40,179 bases of DNA, taken from assembly GCA_944388605.1 (NCBI GenBank), contig CALXJJ010000013.1:1-40179 (forward strand), in the 5' to 3' direction. The notes below the pieces were generated by a model that was not told where the DNA came from, made no database searches, and was given only the letters and a program-made list of their open reading frames with translations. Positions 7,335 to 15,468 of the stretch are shown one piece after another; the stretch's first letter is position 1, and every line of letters starts with the position of its first letter. This DNA is from an uncultured Clostridia bacterium. GTDB taxonomy: Bacteria > Bacillota > Clostridia > TANB77 > CAG-508. The position numbers were made by a program, and so were the translations under genes.

Positions 7335-8954
7335 TTAATTAGGAATATAATAATACAAAGAACCATAATCATATTTTTTTCCATCTTCATCTATAAAAAC
7401 TGTTGTTGTATAATTTGTTGACATATCAACTATTTTCTTGTCATTAATATCTGTATTTGAATATCCATATATTTTTCCATTATCATCTAATATAAGACCA
7501 TCTTTTATTTTTACTATCTTTTTACCTGATAAATTTAGCTCAGTGTCGGAATAATTACTTAAACTATATTCTTTTGTATTATAATCATAATCAATATTAT
7601 ATAATATTCCACTATTATCTAGTAATAATCCTGATTCGATTTGATTTATCTCCACATCTTTAAGTACATTTTCTAAATTCATACTTTCATCATCTTGTAT
7701 CCAATCACTATTATAACAATGTGCTTTTCCTTCATTATCTATTATTATATAATTTCCTCTTTCTACAAATACTTTTATTGCTTTTTCCCCATTTAAAGTA
7801 TTTTCTGGTAATTTATTTATTTCTTTATCATAGTCATCTATAGTATAAATATTTCCATTTTCTGATATGCATATAAAGTCACTATTTATATAATTTATAT
7901 CAATTATTTTTTCTTCTATATCCATGTATTCTATATTATTGAAATCTTCAGTAATAAAAAATACTTTTCCATCTTCATCTAACCCCAATATATTTTCATA
8001 ATATCCACCTATTATATTAGAAACTTTCCTATTTAATGGTATTTTTGACATATATGTATTTGTTATAATTTGTTTTAATCCATATTCTGAATAATAATAT
8101 ATTGAATTTTCTGTTTTAATATACCTATAATTAATATCTTTTAAATTTGGTATTTCTTGTAGCTCCCCACTATCATTAATAGTATAAAACTTTCCATCTT
8201 CTATTTTAAAAATAAAAGTTGAATTTAAAAATTCAATTTTTTCTATTTTTTTGCCTTTAAGCATAGGATCTTCATTAGCACATATTAATTGTCCTTCATG
8301 TTCAGTATATGTATTTCCATCTTCTGTATTTATGTAAATTGCCCAATATGTACCAAAAACCTTATCTACTTTTCCATCAATTTTATTTACAAAAGACTCT
8401 TCTTCTATCTTCCCTAGTTCTATATCTAAATAAAATACCTTTTGTGTATCTGTTAATATTAGCATTTCTCCAGATTGGTTTAATATTTGTATATCAATTA
8501 TTTTTTCTCCTGTTAATTCAGTATATTCTTCTTTCATATTTGTTAATATATTCTCTTCAGTAGTTTCTTGTATCTGGTAATTATATAATTCTCCATTTTT
8601 AGTTCTTATTATAATTTCTTCTTCATAATCTATCATTACTGGACATATATCAATAATTTCATCATTATTAATACCTATATCTAATAATTCTACTTTTTGG
8701 TCTAATTTAGTCATTTTATAAACATTTCCTTCTTTTGTAAATATTATATATTCATTATGATAAGAATCTGGTTGTTCTGTTATATATATAATATTTTCGT
8801 TTTCTAATCCAATTTTTTCTTGCTCTAGTGTTTCGTACTCATAACTATCCCAATTATATATATATATATCATCTCCTTTTTTTATTGACACTTTACTTAA
8901 ATCTCTATTTACAGAAAATAACTCTATATCATCCAAATTATTCCATTGTGGCAT
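7335..8954 (-). CDS. Beta-propeller-like repeat protein, distal part of a frameshifted pseudopilin fusion
   Basis: 539 residues made almost wholly of about eleven degenerate repeats of 40-50 aa, each with a strand-turn-strand core such as IIIRTKNGELYNY, ENILGLDEDGKVFFI, DFICISENGNIYTI and DGLILDDNGKIYGY. This suits an RCC1-like or similar propeller. It is rich in Asp, Glu, Asn, Ile and Tyr, with no catalytic motif. Its ATG at 8954 has no SD. The frame runs upstream without stop to an (AT)7 tract (8970-8983), and deletion of one AT fuses it to the pseudopilin N-terminus (KIYIYDSNAYMPQW), giving about 647 aa. I infer a surface-exposed or pilus-associated protein. Confidence 0.65.
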   Translation of the reverse strand: MPQWNNLDDIELFSVNRDLSKVSIKKGDDIYIYNWDSYEYETLEQEKIGLENENIIYITEQPDSYHNEYIIFTKEGNVYKMTKLDQKVELLDIGINNDEIIDICPVMIDYEEEIIIRTKNGELYNYQIQETTEENILTNMKEEYTELTGEKIIDIQILNQSGEMLILTDTQKVFYLDIELGKIEEESFVNKIDGKVDKVFGTYWAIYINTEDGNTYTEHEGQLICANEDPMLKGKKIEKIEFLNSTFIFKIEDGKFYTINDSGELQEIPNLKDINYRYIKTENSIYYYSEYGLKQIITNTYMSKIPLNRKVSNIIGGYYENILGLDEDGKVFFITEDFNNIEYMDIEEKIIDINYINSDFICISENGNIYTIDDYDKEINKLPENTLNGEKAIKVFVERGNYIIIDNEGKAHCYNSDWIQDDESMNLENVLKDVEINQIESGLLLDNSGILYNIDYDYNTKEYSLSNYSDTELNLSGKKIVKIKDGLILDDNGKIYGYSNTDINDKKIVDMSTNYTTTVFIDEDGKKYDYGSLYYYIPN

Positions 8955-9280
8955 ATATGCATTTGAATCATATATATATATATTTTTCCATCTTCATTTG
9001 TATTAATTATATAACCTGGTCTAATTTTATTACTATATACTGAAAATGTATTAATCCATTTTGTTGCTGTTGCTGATTCTATTTGATTTAATACATCATC
9101 TAACATCTGTTCATCTGATGCCACTCCATTTTTCATGTAATCTCTTGCTTGTTCTGCTTTTTTAAATAATCCATTTTCTCCTATTGTTGCATCTATTGTT
9201 ATTAGTGCCAATATTATTAATACTATTATTGTTATTGCTAATGCTATTAATGTTATTCCTTTCTGATTTTTTAATTTCAT
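8924..9280 (-). CDS. Type IV pseudopilin N-terminus, proximal part of frameshifted fusion
   Basis: Begins MKLKNQKGITLIALAITIIV: a short basic leader, a prepilin-peptidase type G/I site, and one 20-residue hydrophobic helix, followed by DATIGENGLFKKAEQARDYM as in many clostridial pilin-like proteins. Glu5 of true pilins is absent. The start at 9280 is preferred over 9289 because AGAGAGG lies 9 bases upstream of it and abuts the earlier ATG. The last 18 codons after the (AT)7 tract look out of frame. The full product would be anchored or polymerised by this helix and present the propeller outside the cell. Confidence 0.65.
   Translation of the reverse strand: MKLKNQKGITLIALAITIIVLIILALITIDATIGENGLFKKAEQARDYMKNGVASDEQMLDDVLNQIESATATKWINTFSVYSNKIRPGYIINTNEDGKIYIYMIQMHICHNGIIWMI
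8970..8983. repeat. (AT)7 microsatellite inside the pseudopilin-propeller gene
   Basis: Seven AT units follow AAAA on the minus strand. With six units the pilin and propeller frames are fused; with seven the product stops at about 118 aa. Slippage here would switch the long form on and off, but a length error in sequencing would look the same. Confidence 0.7.
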
Positions 9281-9775
9281 TTGTTTCATCCTCTCTTTAT
9301 TATACTTATTGCATTTGTTTTATTTTTTACAAAATTATATTTTTTCTCCCTATTGTTTATTTTTTCTAAATTTAATTTTTTCCTTTATAACAAGTTTTTC
9401 TAATCTTTTGTTGTGTTTTAATTTCTTCAAAATGCAATTTTTTCTTCTAATTTCTAATACATTATACACTTACTTATGTTCATTTTGCAATACATTTTTA
9501 GTTTTTTAATATAATTTTTTTATTTTTTCTTCTTTTTATATTGACTATCTAATTTTTGTGTGTTATAGTATTATTAGTTCCGCTTTTATTGTTTTAGCAC
9601 ATTCTCTATTCGCTAAAGCAATTATTATAATATAAGTTGCATTTATTAAATCATTGCAAAAGTTTTTATACTGTTCTCCGGTTTTTTTCTTTTGCAACAT
9701 GTTAATAATGTTATACCTCGTTTTATCTTCTTATATTATAGTTTTGTTAATATTTTTTCATTTATTCATAGAAAA
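9281..9775. other. Long AT-rich gap before the pseudopilin gene
   Basis: No firm gene. A 45-codon minus-strand ORF (9563-9700, beginning MLQKKKTGEQYKNFCNDL) has less skewed composition than its surroundings but only a distant SD (GAGGT, about 15 bases), so it is doubtful. On plus a TTGACT-N17-TATAGT promoter-like pair lies at 9541-9569, and a 9-bp inverted repeat TTGCAAAAG/CTTTTGCAA closes a loop near 9655-9696. Together these could be a small RNA locus. Confidence 0.25.
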
Positions 9776-9799
9776 AGACATAGAATTTATTCTATGTCT
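9776..9799 (-). terminator. Terminator of the hyd operon
   Basis: An 11-bp stem, AGACATAGAAT with ATTCTATGTCT, four bases past the hydA stop, then TTTTCTATG on minus. The outer CATAGA/TCTATG bases extend the pairing. Confidence 0.75.
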
Positions 9800-9803
9800 T
9801 CTT

Positions 9804-11549
9804 CTATGAATCTAATATATACTTATCTTTTTTAGTATAGTGTGTATGTAAATAATGATGTGCTTTTTCTCCTCCTGGTTTACCCAAAAATTCTTTATAT
9901 ATTGTCTTTAATGTTGGATTTTCGTGTGACTTTCTTATTACACTTTTTTCATCTATATCATATAAACTATCTGCTCTTAATTTTCTTACATCCACTGTAG
10001 AACGTATTTTTGAGTTCTTTATTGGTTGACCTCCTCCCATTACACATCCTCCAGGGCAACTCATCACTTCTATAAAATGATATGGTGATTCACCTTTTCT
10101 TACTTGTTCCATCATTTTTCTTGCATTATTTAACCCACTTACAACTGCTATTTTTATATCTTTACCAGCAATATTTAACTTTGCTTCTTTTATACCTTTT
10201 TCTCCTCTTACCATTTTATATTCTATATTTTCTATACTTTTCCCTTCTAATAAATCTGCTGATGTTCTTAATGCTGCTTCCATAACACCTCCTGTAGTTC
10301 CAAAAATAGCACCTGCACCTGATGCTTCTCCCATTGGATCATCAAAAACACTATCTTCTAATTTTTCAAATTCTATATTAGCCTGTTTTATCATTCTCGA
10401 TAGTTCACGAGTTGTTATAACATAATCTACATCTCTTATTCCATCCACTTCCATTTCTTCTCTTGAGCATTCATATTTTTTTGCAATACATGGCATTACA
10501 GATACCATACATAATTTATTTACATCAATATTATATTTTTTTGCATAATATGACTTTATGATTGCTCCAAACATTTGGTGTGGTGACTTACAACTAGATA
10601 AATGTTCCAATTGTTCAGGGAAATTTTTTTCTGCAAATCTTATCCATGCTGGACTACAAGAAGTAAACATTGGTAATACCCCATTGTTTTTTACTCTCTC
10701 TACAAACTCTGTAGCTTCTTCCATTATTGTAAAATCTGCTCCTGTATTTGTATCAAATACTTTATCAAATCCCAATCTTTTTAATGCAGTTATCATTTTC
10801 CCTTTTACATTTGTTCCTATTGGCATATTAAATTCCTCTCCTAATGCCACTCTAACTGCTGGAGCAGTTTGTACTACAACAAACATATCCGGATCTTTAA
10901 GTTTTGCCCAAACATCATCTATATTTTCTTTCTCTTTAAGTGCTCCTGTTGGACATGCTTGTATACATTGTCCGCAAAAGGTGCAATCCACATCATTTAA
11001 ACTATGGTCATATGTAGTAGAAATACAAGATTCAAATCCTCTTCCAATACAATCAATAGCTCCTATATTCTGTATATTATTACATGCTGCAACACATCTT
11101 CTACATAAAATACATTTGTTAAAATCCCTTACTATTGCAGGTGATTTATCATCTATTTTGTGATTTGTTCTTTCTCCTTCAAATTCCACATTTAATACAT
11201 TAAACTTTGTTGCTAAAATTTGCAATTCACAATTTCCAGAGCGTGTACAAGTTAAACAATCTTTACTATGATTAGATATAATTAAATCTAGTATTACATG
11301 TCTTGCTTCTAATACATTCGGAGTATGAGTATGAACAATCATACCTTCTTCTACTTTTTGTATACATGATGTTGCAAACCCCTTTCTTCCTTCTACTTCT
11401 ACTATGCACATCCTGCAATCTCCCATCTCATTTATTCCTTTTAGGAAGCATAGAGTTGGTATATCTATTCCCGCTTGTTTTGCTGCTTCTAATATAGTAG
11501 TGTTTTCTGGTACTGTAACATTTACATCATCTATTTTTAAATTAATCAT
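9804..11549 (-). CDS. hydA: [FeFe]-hydrogenase catalytic subunit HydA (trimeric, bifurcating type)
   Basis: Makes or oxidises H2; with HydB and HydC it is expected to couple NADH and reduced ferredoxin. 581 aa. Seen in order: [2Fe-2S] domain Cys34/45/48/62; His94-Cys98-Cys101-Cys107 cluster; two [4Fe-4S] motifs, CILCRRCVAAC and CTFCGQCIQACP (146-199); H-cluster signatures TSCSPAW (296-302), MPCIAKKYE (352-360) and CPGGCVMGGGQP (498-509); a small-subunit-like tail. Signature 1 has Ser299 where the textbook motif reads TSCCPxW. RBS is AAGGAGAT. It is the third gene of hydC-hydB-hydA, with a repeat element in the 161-bp gap before it. Confidence 0.95.
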   Translation of the reverse strand: MINLKIDDVNVTVPENTTILEAAKQAGIDIPTLCFLKGINEMGDCRMCIVEVEGRKGFATSCIQKVEEGMIVHTHTPNVLEARHVILDLIISNHSKDCLTCTRSGNCELQILATKFNVLNVEFEGERTNHKIDDKSPAIVRDFNKCILCRRCVAACNNIQNIGAIDCIGRGFESCISTTYDHSLNDVDCTFCGQCIQACPTGALKEKENIDDVWAKLKDPDMFVVVQTAPAVRVALGEEFNMPIGTNVKGKMITALKRLGFDKVFDTNTGADFTIMEEATEFVERVKNNGVLPMFTSCSPAWIRFAEKNFPEQLEHLSSCKSPHQMFGAIIKSYYAKKYNIDVNKLCMVSVMPCIAKKYECSREEMEVDGIRDVDYVITTRELSRMIKQANIEFEKLEDSVFDDPMGEASGAGAIFGTTGGVMEAALRTSADLLEGKSIENIEYKMVRGEKGIKEAKLNIAGKDIKIAVVSGLNNARKMMEQVRKGESPYHFIEVMSCPGGCVMGGGQPIKNSKIRSTVDVRKLRADSLYDIDEKSVIRKSHENPTLKTIYKEFLGKPGGEKAHHYLHTHYTKKDKYILDS

Positions 11550-11571
11550 TTTAAATCTCCTTTCTCAAAAT

Positions 11572-11681
11572 AGAACAAATCGGAAAGCCTTAAAATTTAT
11601 ATTAATTTTATCTTTCCTCGTTAGCTTTTTAGTAAATTTGTTCCTAAGCCAATTTTACGAAGTCAAAATTGTGTGCAATGG
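11572..11681 (+). repeat. 110-bp structured intergenic repeat, copy A (inside the hyd operon)
   Basis: Outer arms GAACAAAT (11573-11580) and ATTTGTTC (11636-11643), inner AAAGCC opposite AGCTTTT, a central hairpin TAAAATT/AATTTTA, then a second hairpin CAATTTT (11650-11656) / AAAATTG (11665-11671), ending GTGTGCAATGG. It sits between hydB and hydA and would be part of their mRNA in reverse-complement orientation. It may act as a processing or stability element, or be a MITE-like insertion. Confidence 0.7.
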
Positions 11682-11710
11682 ATTCTCTATTTTTTTACTA
11701 TTAATATTAT

Positions 11711-13585
11711 TTATCCATTTCCTATTGCTTTAAAAGGGCAATGAGTTAAACATGTTCCACATTTTATACATTTATCTTGGTTTATTGTTCTTATTTCTCT
11801 TCCGCTTCCTTCAATTGCATTTACAGGGCATCCTTTTTGGCATAGTCCACAACCTTTACATTTCTCTGGATCTATAGTAATTTTAGATAATGCTTTACAT
11901 TCTAAAGCTTTACATTCCTTTTCCATCGCATGTTCTCTAAATTCTTCTCTAAAATATTTAAGAGTACTTAAAACTGGATTAGGCGCACTTTGACCAAGTC
12001 CACATATACTTGCTTTTTGTATATTTACAGCCAATTTTTCCAATTTATATATATCTATCATATCTCCTTCACCAGAACAAAGCCTTTCTAATATTTCTAA
12101 CATTCTCTTTGTTCCAATTCTACATGGTGTACATTTTCCGCAACTTTCACTTACAGTAAATTGTAGGTAAAACTTAGCTAAACATACCATACATTTTGTA
12201 TCATCCATTACAATAAGTCCACCTGACCCCATCATAGAGCCAATTTGTTTTAAAGATTCATAATCAATCGGTGTATCCAAATGTTCTTTTGGTATACATC
12301 CTCCTGATGGACCACCAGTTTGTGCTGCTTTAAATTTTCTACCATTAGGTATACCACCACCTATATCAAATACTATTTCTCTTAAAGTAGTTCCCATTGG
12401 TACTTCTACTAATCCTACATTATTTACATTTCCTCCTAAAGCAAACACTTTTGTTCCTTTTGAATTTTTTGTTCCTATTTGTGAAAACCATTCTGAACCA
12501 TTAAGTAATATTCTTGTTACATTTGCCAATGTTTCTACATTATTAATTACTGTTGGTTTGCCCCATAATCCACTTACAGCTGGATATGGAGGTTTTACTC
12601 TAGGTTGACCTCTTTTTCCTTCTATTGATTCTAATAGTGCTGTTTCTTCCCCACATACAAAAGCTCCTGCACCTAAGCGAATATCTATATCAAAATTAAA
12701 TCCTGTATTAAATATATTTTTTCCTAGCAATCCGTATCTTCTAGCTTGATCAATTGCAATTTTTAATCTTTTTACCGCTATAGGATATTCCGCTCTTACA
12801 TATACATATCCTTGATTTGCTCCAATTGCATATCCTGCTATTTCCATTGCTTCCAATACGCTATGTGGATCACCCTCTAATATACTTCTATCCATAAAAG
12901 CTCCTGGATCACCTTCATCTGCATTACAAATTATATATTTTTGTTCATTTTCCTGTTCTTTAGCAGTCATCCATTTTCTTCCTGTAGGGAATCCTGCTCC
13001 TCCACGTCCTCTTAATCCAGATTTTGTAATTTCACCTATTACTTCATATGGAGTCATTTTTAATAATACTTTTTCTAGTGCTTTATATCCATCAAAAGCT
13101 ATATATTCATCTATGTCTTCTGGATTTATAATTCCACAATTCTTTAAAGCAATTCTCTTTTGCTTTTTATAAAAATTCAGTTCATCTAATTTTTTTACAA
13201 TACTTCCGTCTATATCCTTACATAATAATCTATTTACTTCTTTTCCTTCTATAATATGTGAATTTATTATTTCTTCGCAGTCTTCCACTTTTACATGTGC
13301 ATAAAAAGTGTCTTCTGGTCTTATTATAACAATTGGTCCTTTTGCACATAAACCAAAACAACCTGTTTTAATTACTCTTACATTTTCTAATTTTTTTTGT
13401 TTTACTAATTCTTTAAATTTTTCTAATATTAATACAGATTTAGATGAAGTACATCCTGTTCCATTACATACTAATATGTGTTTTTCTCTCGTGTTAGCAT
13501 TAGAATTCACTCTTAAATCTAACTGTATTCTTTTTTCTTTTCTTATTTTTTCTAATTCATCAAAATTTTTCATTTTTAATCTCAT
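11711..13585 (-). CDS. hydB: Bifurcating hydrogenase NADH/FMN subunit HydB (NuoF-like)
   Basis: Carries the flavin where NADH electrons are split or merged. 624 aa. An N-terminal thioredoxin-like [2Fe-2S] domain (Cys40, Cys45 in VCNGTGCTS, then TGCFGLCAKG) is followed by the NuoF core: GRGGAGFPTGRKW (NADH/FMN), CGEETALLESIEGKRGQPR, and the [4Fe-4S] motif ESCGKCTPCRIG. The C-terminal 2[4Fe-4S] ferredoxin domain has CKGCGLCQKGCP and CIKCGTCLTHCP. This domain set is the HydB type rather than respiratory NuoF. The start is ambiguous: AGGAGG lies two bases before the ATG at 13585 and 14 before the ATG at 13573. Confidence 0.94.
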   Translation of the reverse strand: MRLKMKNFDELEKIRKEKRIQLDLRVNSNANTREKHILVCNGTGCTSSKSVLILEKFKELVKQKKLENVRVIKTGCFGLCAKGPIVIIRPEDTFYAHVKVEDCEEIINSHIIEGKEVNRLLCKDIDGSIVKKLDELNFYKKQKRIALKNCGIINPEDIDEYIAFDGYKALEKVLLKMTPYEVIGEITKSGLRGRGGAGFPTGRKWMTAKEQENEQKYIICNADEGDPGAFMDRSILEGDPHSVLEAMEIAGYAIGANQGYVYVRAEYPIAVKRLKIAIDQARRYGLLGKNIFNTGFNFDIDIRLGAGAFVCGEETALLESIEGKRGQPRVKPPYPAVSGLWGKPTVINNVETLANVTRILLNGSEWFSQIGTKNSKGTKVFALGGNVNNVGLVEVPMGTTLREIVFDIGGGIPNGRKFKAAQTGGPSGGCIPKEHLDTPIDYESLKQIGSMMGSGGLIVMDDTKCMVCLAKFYLQFTVSESCGKCTPCRIGTKRMLEILERLCSGEGDMIDIYKLEKLAVNIQKASICGLGQSAPNPVLSTLKYFREEFREHAMEKECKALECKALSKITIDPEKCKGCGLCQKGCPVNAIEGSGREIRTINQDKCIKCGTCLTHCPFKAIGNG

Positions 13586-13699
13586 TCCCTCCTAAGGTAC
13601 AAATCTGGTTTAGAAAGAATTAAATTTTAAGCGATGTTTAACAACGTCAAAATTATAATTACTTTTCAACCTTACAATCCTATCTAATTATTGTGAATT

Positions 13700-14200
13700 T
13701 TATATATTATCTTTATCTATACTATCTAATTCATCTAATACCTCATCTAATTTTTTTACAGTTGCATTTCCATAAACTTCATCATTTACCATAAATACAG
13801 GCGCTAATCCACATGCTCCAACACATCTAACTTCATCTATAGAAAATCTTCCATCTTCTGTTACTTGACCTGATTTTATTTTTAATCTTTCTTCTGCTCT
13901 TTCTAATATACTCTGTGAACCTTTTACGAAACAAGCTGTTCCTAGACATACTGAAATATTATATTTACCTTTTGGCTCTAAAGTAAATCTTGAATAAAAT
14001 GTTATAACTCCATATATTTTAGCCATTGGAATATTTAAGTATTTTGAAATTTCTAATTGACATTGTTTTGGAATATATCCATATTTTTCTTGAATATCAT
14101 TTAATATTGGAATTAATTTATCCTCTTTTTTATCATATTTTTCCAATATTGCTACTGTTTCTCTTGCAAGTTTTTCTTTAACACATTTTTTTTGTTCCAT
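13700..14200 (-). CDS. hydC: Bifurcating hydrogenase [2Fe-2S] subunit HydC (NuoE-like)
   Basis: 166-aa thioredoxin-fold electron-transfer subunit. The four cluster cysteines are in CLGTAC and VRCVGACG, the standard NuoE spacing. The N-terminal half has NDIQEKYGYIPKQCQLEI and KIYGVITFYSRF, typical of the family. It is the first gene of hydC-hydB-hydA; the gap to hydB is 114 bases and holds a possible degraded piece of the intergenic repeat (ACGTCAAAATT near 13645). A TTGCAA/TATAAT promoter lies upstream. Confidence 0.94.
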   Translation of the reverse strand: MEQKKCVKEKLARETVAILEKYDKKEDKLIPILNDIQEKYGYIPKQCQLEISKYLNIPMAKIYGVITFYSRFTLEPKGKYNISVCLGTACFVKGSQSILERAEERLKIKSGQVTEDGRFSIDEVRCVGACGLAPVFMVNDEVYGNATVKKLDEVLDELDSIDKDNI

Positions 14201-14304
14201 ACTACCTCCATTCGAGCTAATTGCTCTGACAATAATTTATTAAATAATCTATTAATTAGTACAATAATATTATTATAATTATCCAAGCTTTTAACTTATA
14301 GTAC

Positions 14305-14334
14305 ATTATACACTAATTTTCTTTTTTTTTGCAA
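14305..14334 (-). promoter_or_regulatory. Promoter of hydCBA
   Basis: Minus strand TTGCAA (plus 14329-14334), 18-base spacer, TATAAT (plus 14305-14310), leaving a leader of about 100 bases. No clear Rex-type operator is seen. Confidence 0.6.
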
Positions 14335-14427
14335 CACTTTTACATACATTTACAATTATTCATTTTTTATGGAATAACTTGGAATGTCTTAATATTTATA
14401 CTATTTTATCTTTTCTATTGCAAAGGA

Positions 14428-14456
14428 AAGGCATAGTTAATAAACTATGCCTTTTT
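14428..14456 (-). terminator. Strong hairpin, terminator of the 14.5-kb gene (bidirectional)
   Basis: GGCATAGTT/AACTATGCC with an AATA loop (14430-14451). The plus side is followed by TTTTTT, the minus side by TTCCTTT after AA/TT extension. The only gene reading into it is the minus-strand gene ending at 14535. Confidence 0.7.
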
Positions 14457-14534
14457 TCTAAAAGTTTTTTTACTATATATTTGGAATTATTTCCTTATAC
14501 ATAATTCATTATTATCTTTTAGAGTTACACGTAT

Positions 14535-15254
14535 TTAGTTTTTTTCTTTTACAATGATATAGAAATATTCTTGTGAATACCCCTTTTCATTAACTGCATC
14601 TAAACGACCTGTATAGAACACATGTGGTACTTTTTTTCCAGAAACAAGAATCATACTCGCTCTGAAACATTCTAAACTACCATCATAATTCTCTGCTTTA
14701 TCACAGAGTATTTTTGTGTGTAAAATATTTTTTCCTTTTGCACACCTTGCTAATGTTATTTTTAAACCATATATGTCTCCATTATCAACATTGATAATTT
14801 CAAGACCTTTTTTCTCAAATACTGAGAAATATTTCATGAGTGTATCACTAACTTTAGCAATAGAAGATTTTGCTGGTAAAGAAATATAATCTTCAAATTG
14901 ATCTAACTCACCTATCCAAACATAAATAACTTTGTCTGCATCTTTCATCTTATGCAAAGAAATTGTTTGGAGTTCGTGCCCTAATTCTTTATGCAGTGTA
15001 TATTTCACTGCTCTTTCAAAATCTCTTAAGGTTTCGTACCTTTCATTTGTATCTGTTCTTACCAGATACGTTGGCTTTAATGGACATGCATTGTTTGTTT
15101 CCTCTGTTTTTATGAGGAGAACATTTGCTTTCATAAAGTCTACTTTACGAATTTCCTGTCCTTGCAATTTTAACCGGTTGAAAGTTTCCTCCAAAAACTG
15201 CTTAATGTTAACACCTTTAGGGATAACCACTTTACGTCTTACTGTTCTGTACAT
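14535..15254 (-). CDS. Hypothetical protein (239 aa)
   Basis: I do not recognise this protein. It is soluble, with no signal peptide or membrane helix, mixed alpha/beta, and starts MYRTVRRKVVIPKGVNIKQF. A possible nucleic-acid or signalling role cannot be assigned. The start at 15254 has a strong SD (TAGGAGGT). It is monocistronic, with its own terminator. Base composition looks visibly less AT-rich than hydABC or leuS on either side, with codons such as CGA, ACC and GTC, which suggests a transferred gene; the 39-40 kb genes look similar in this respect. Confidence 0.7.
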   Translation of the reverse strand: MYRTVRRKVVIPKGVNIKQFLEETFNRLKLQGQEIRKVDFMKANVLLIKTEETNNACPLKPTYLVRTDTNERYETLRDFERAVKYTLHKELGHELQTISLHKMKDADKVIYVWIGELDQFEDYISLPAKSSIAKVSDTLMKYFSVFEKKGLEIINVDNGDIYGLKITLARCAKGKNILHTKILCDKAENYDGSLECFRASMILVSGKKVPHVFYTGRLDAVNEKGYSQEYFYIIVKEKN

Positions 15255-15375
15255 TTTTTACCTCCTAAATACGTTTGTATACTTACAAGTACACATAATT
15301 TTACACCTTATATTTAAGGCTAACATATATTATACCATTTTTTGTTAATTTTTTCAATGGATTAAAACACTTTTC

Positions 15376-15404
15376 TTGTATTATTAGAGTTTTTATAGTA
15401 TAAT
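15376..15404 (+). promoter_or_regulatory. Promoter of leuS
   Basis: TTGTAT (15376-15381), 17 bases, TATAAT (15399-15404). The leader is only about 55 bases, too short for a T-box, so unlike aspS this synthetase gene has no visible tRNA-sensing leader. Confidence 0.6.
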
Positions 15405-15468
15405 TATTGTATTATTTTATACTCATAAAATTTAAAAATTATGCCTTTGGAAAGGAATGATATTTATT

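Noticed and set aside
10558-11163. 201-codon plus-strand ORF
   Set aside because: Antisense shadow of hydA; the hydA frame has all cluster motifs, and this one has no start signal or recognisable domain.
15405-15468. T-box for leuS
   Set aside because: The leader is only about 55 bases and lacks the conserved core.
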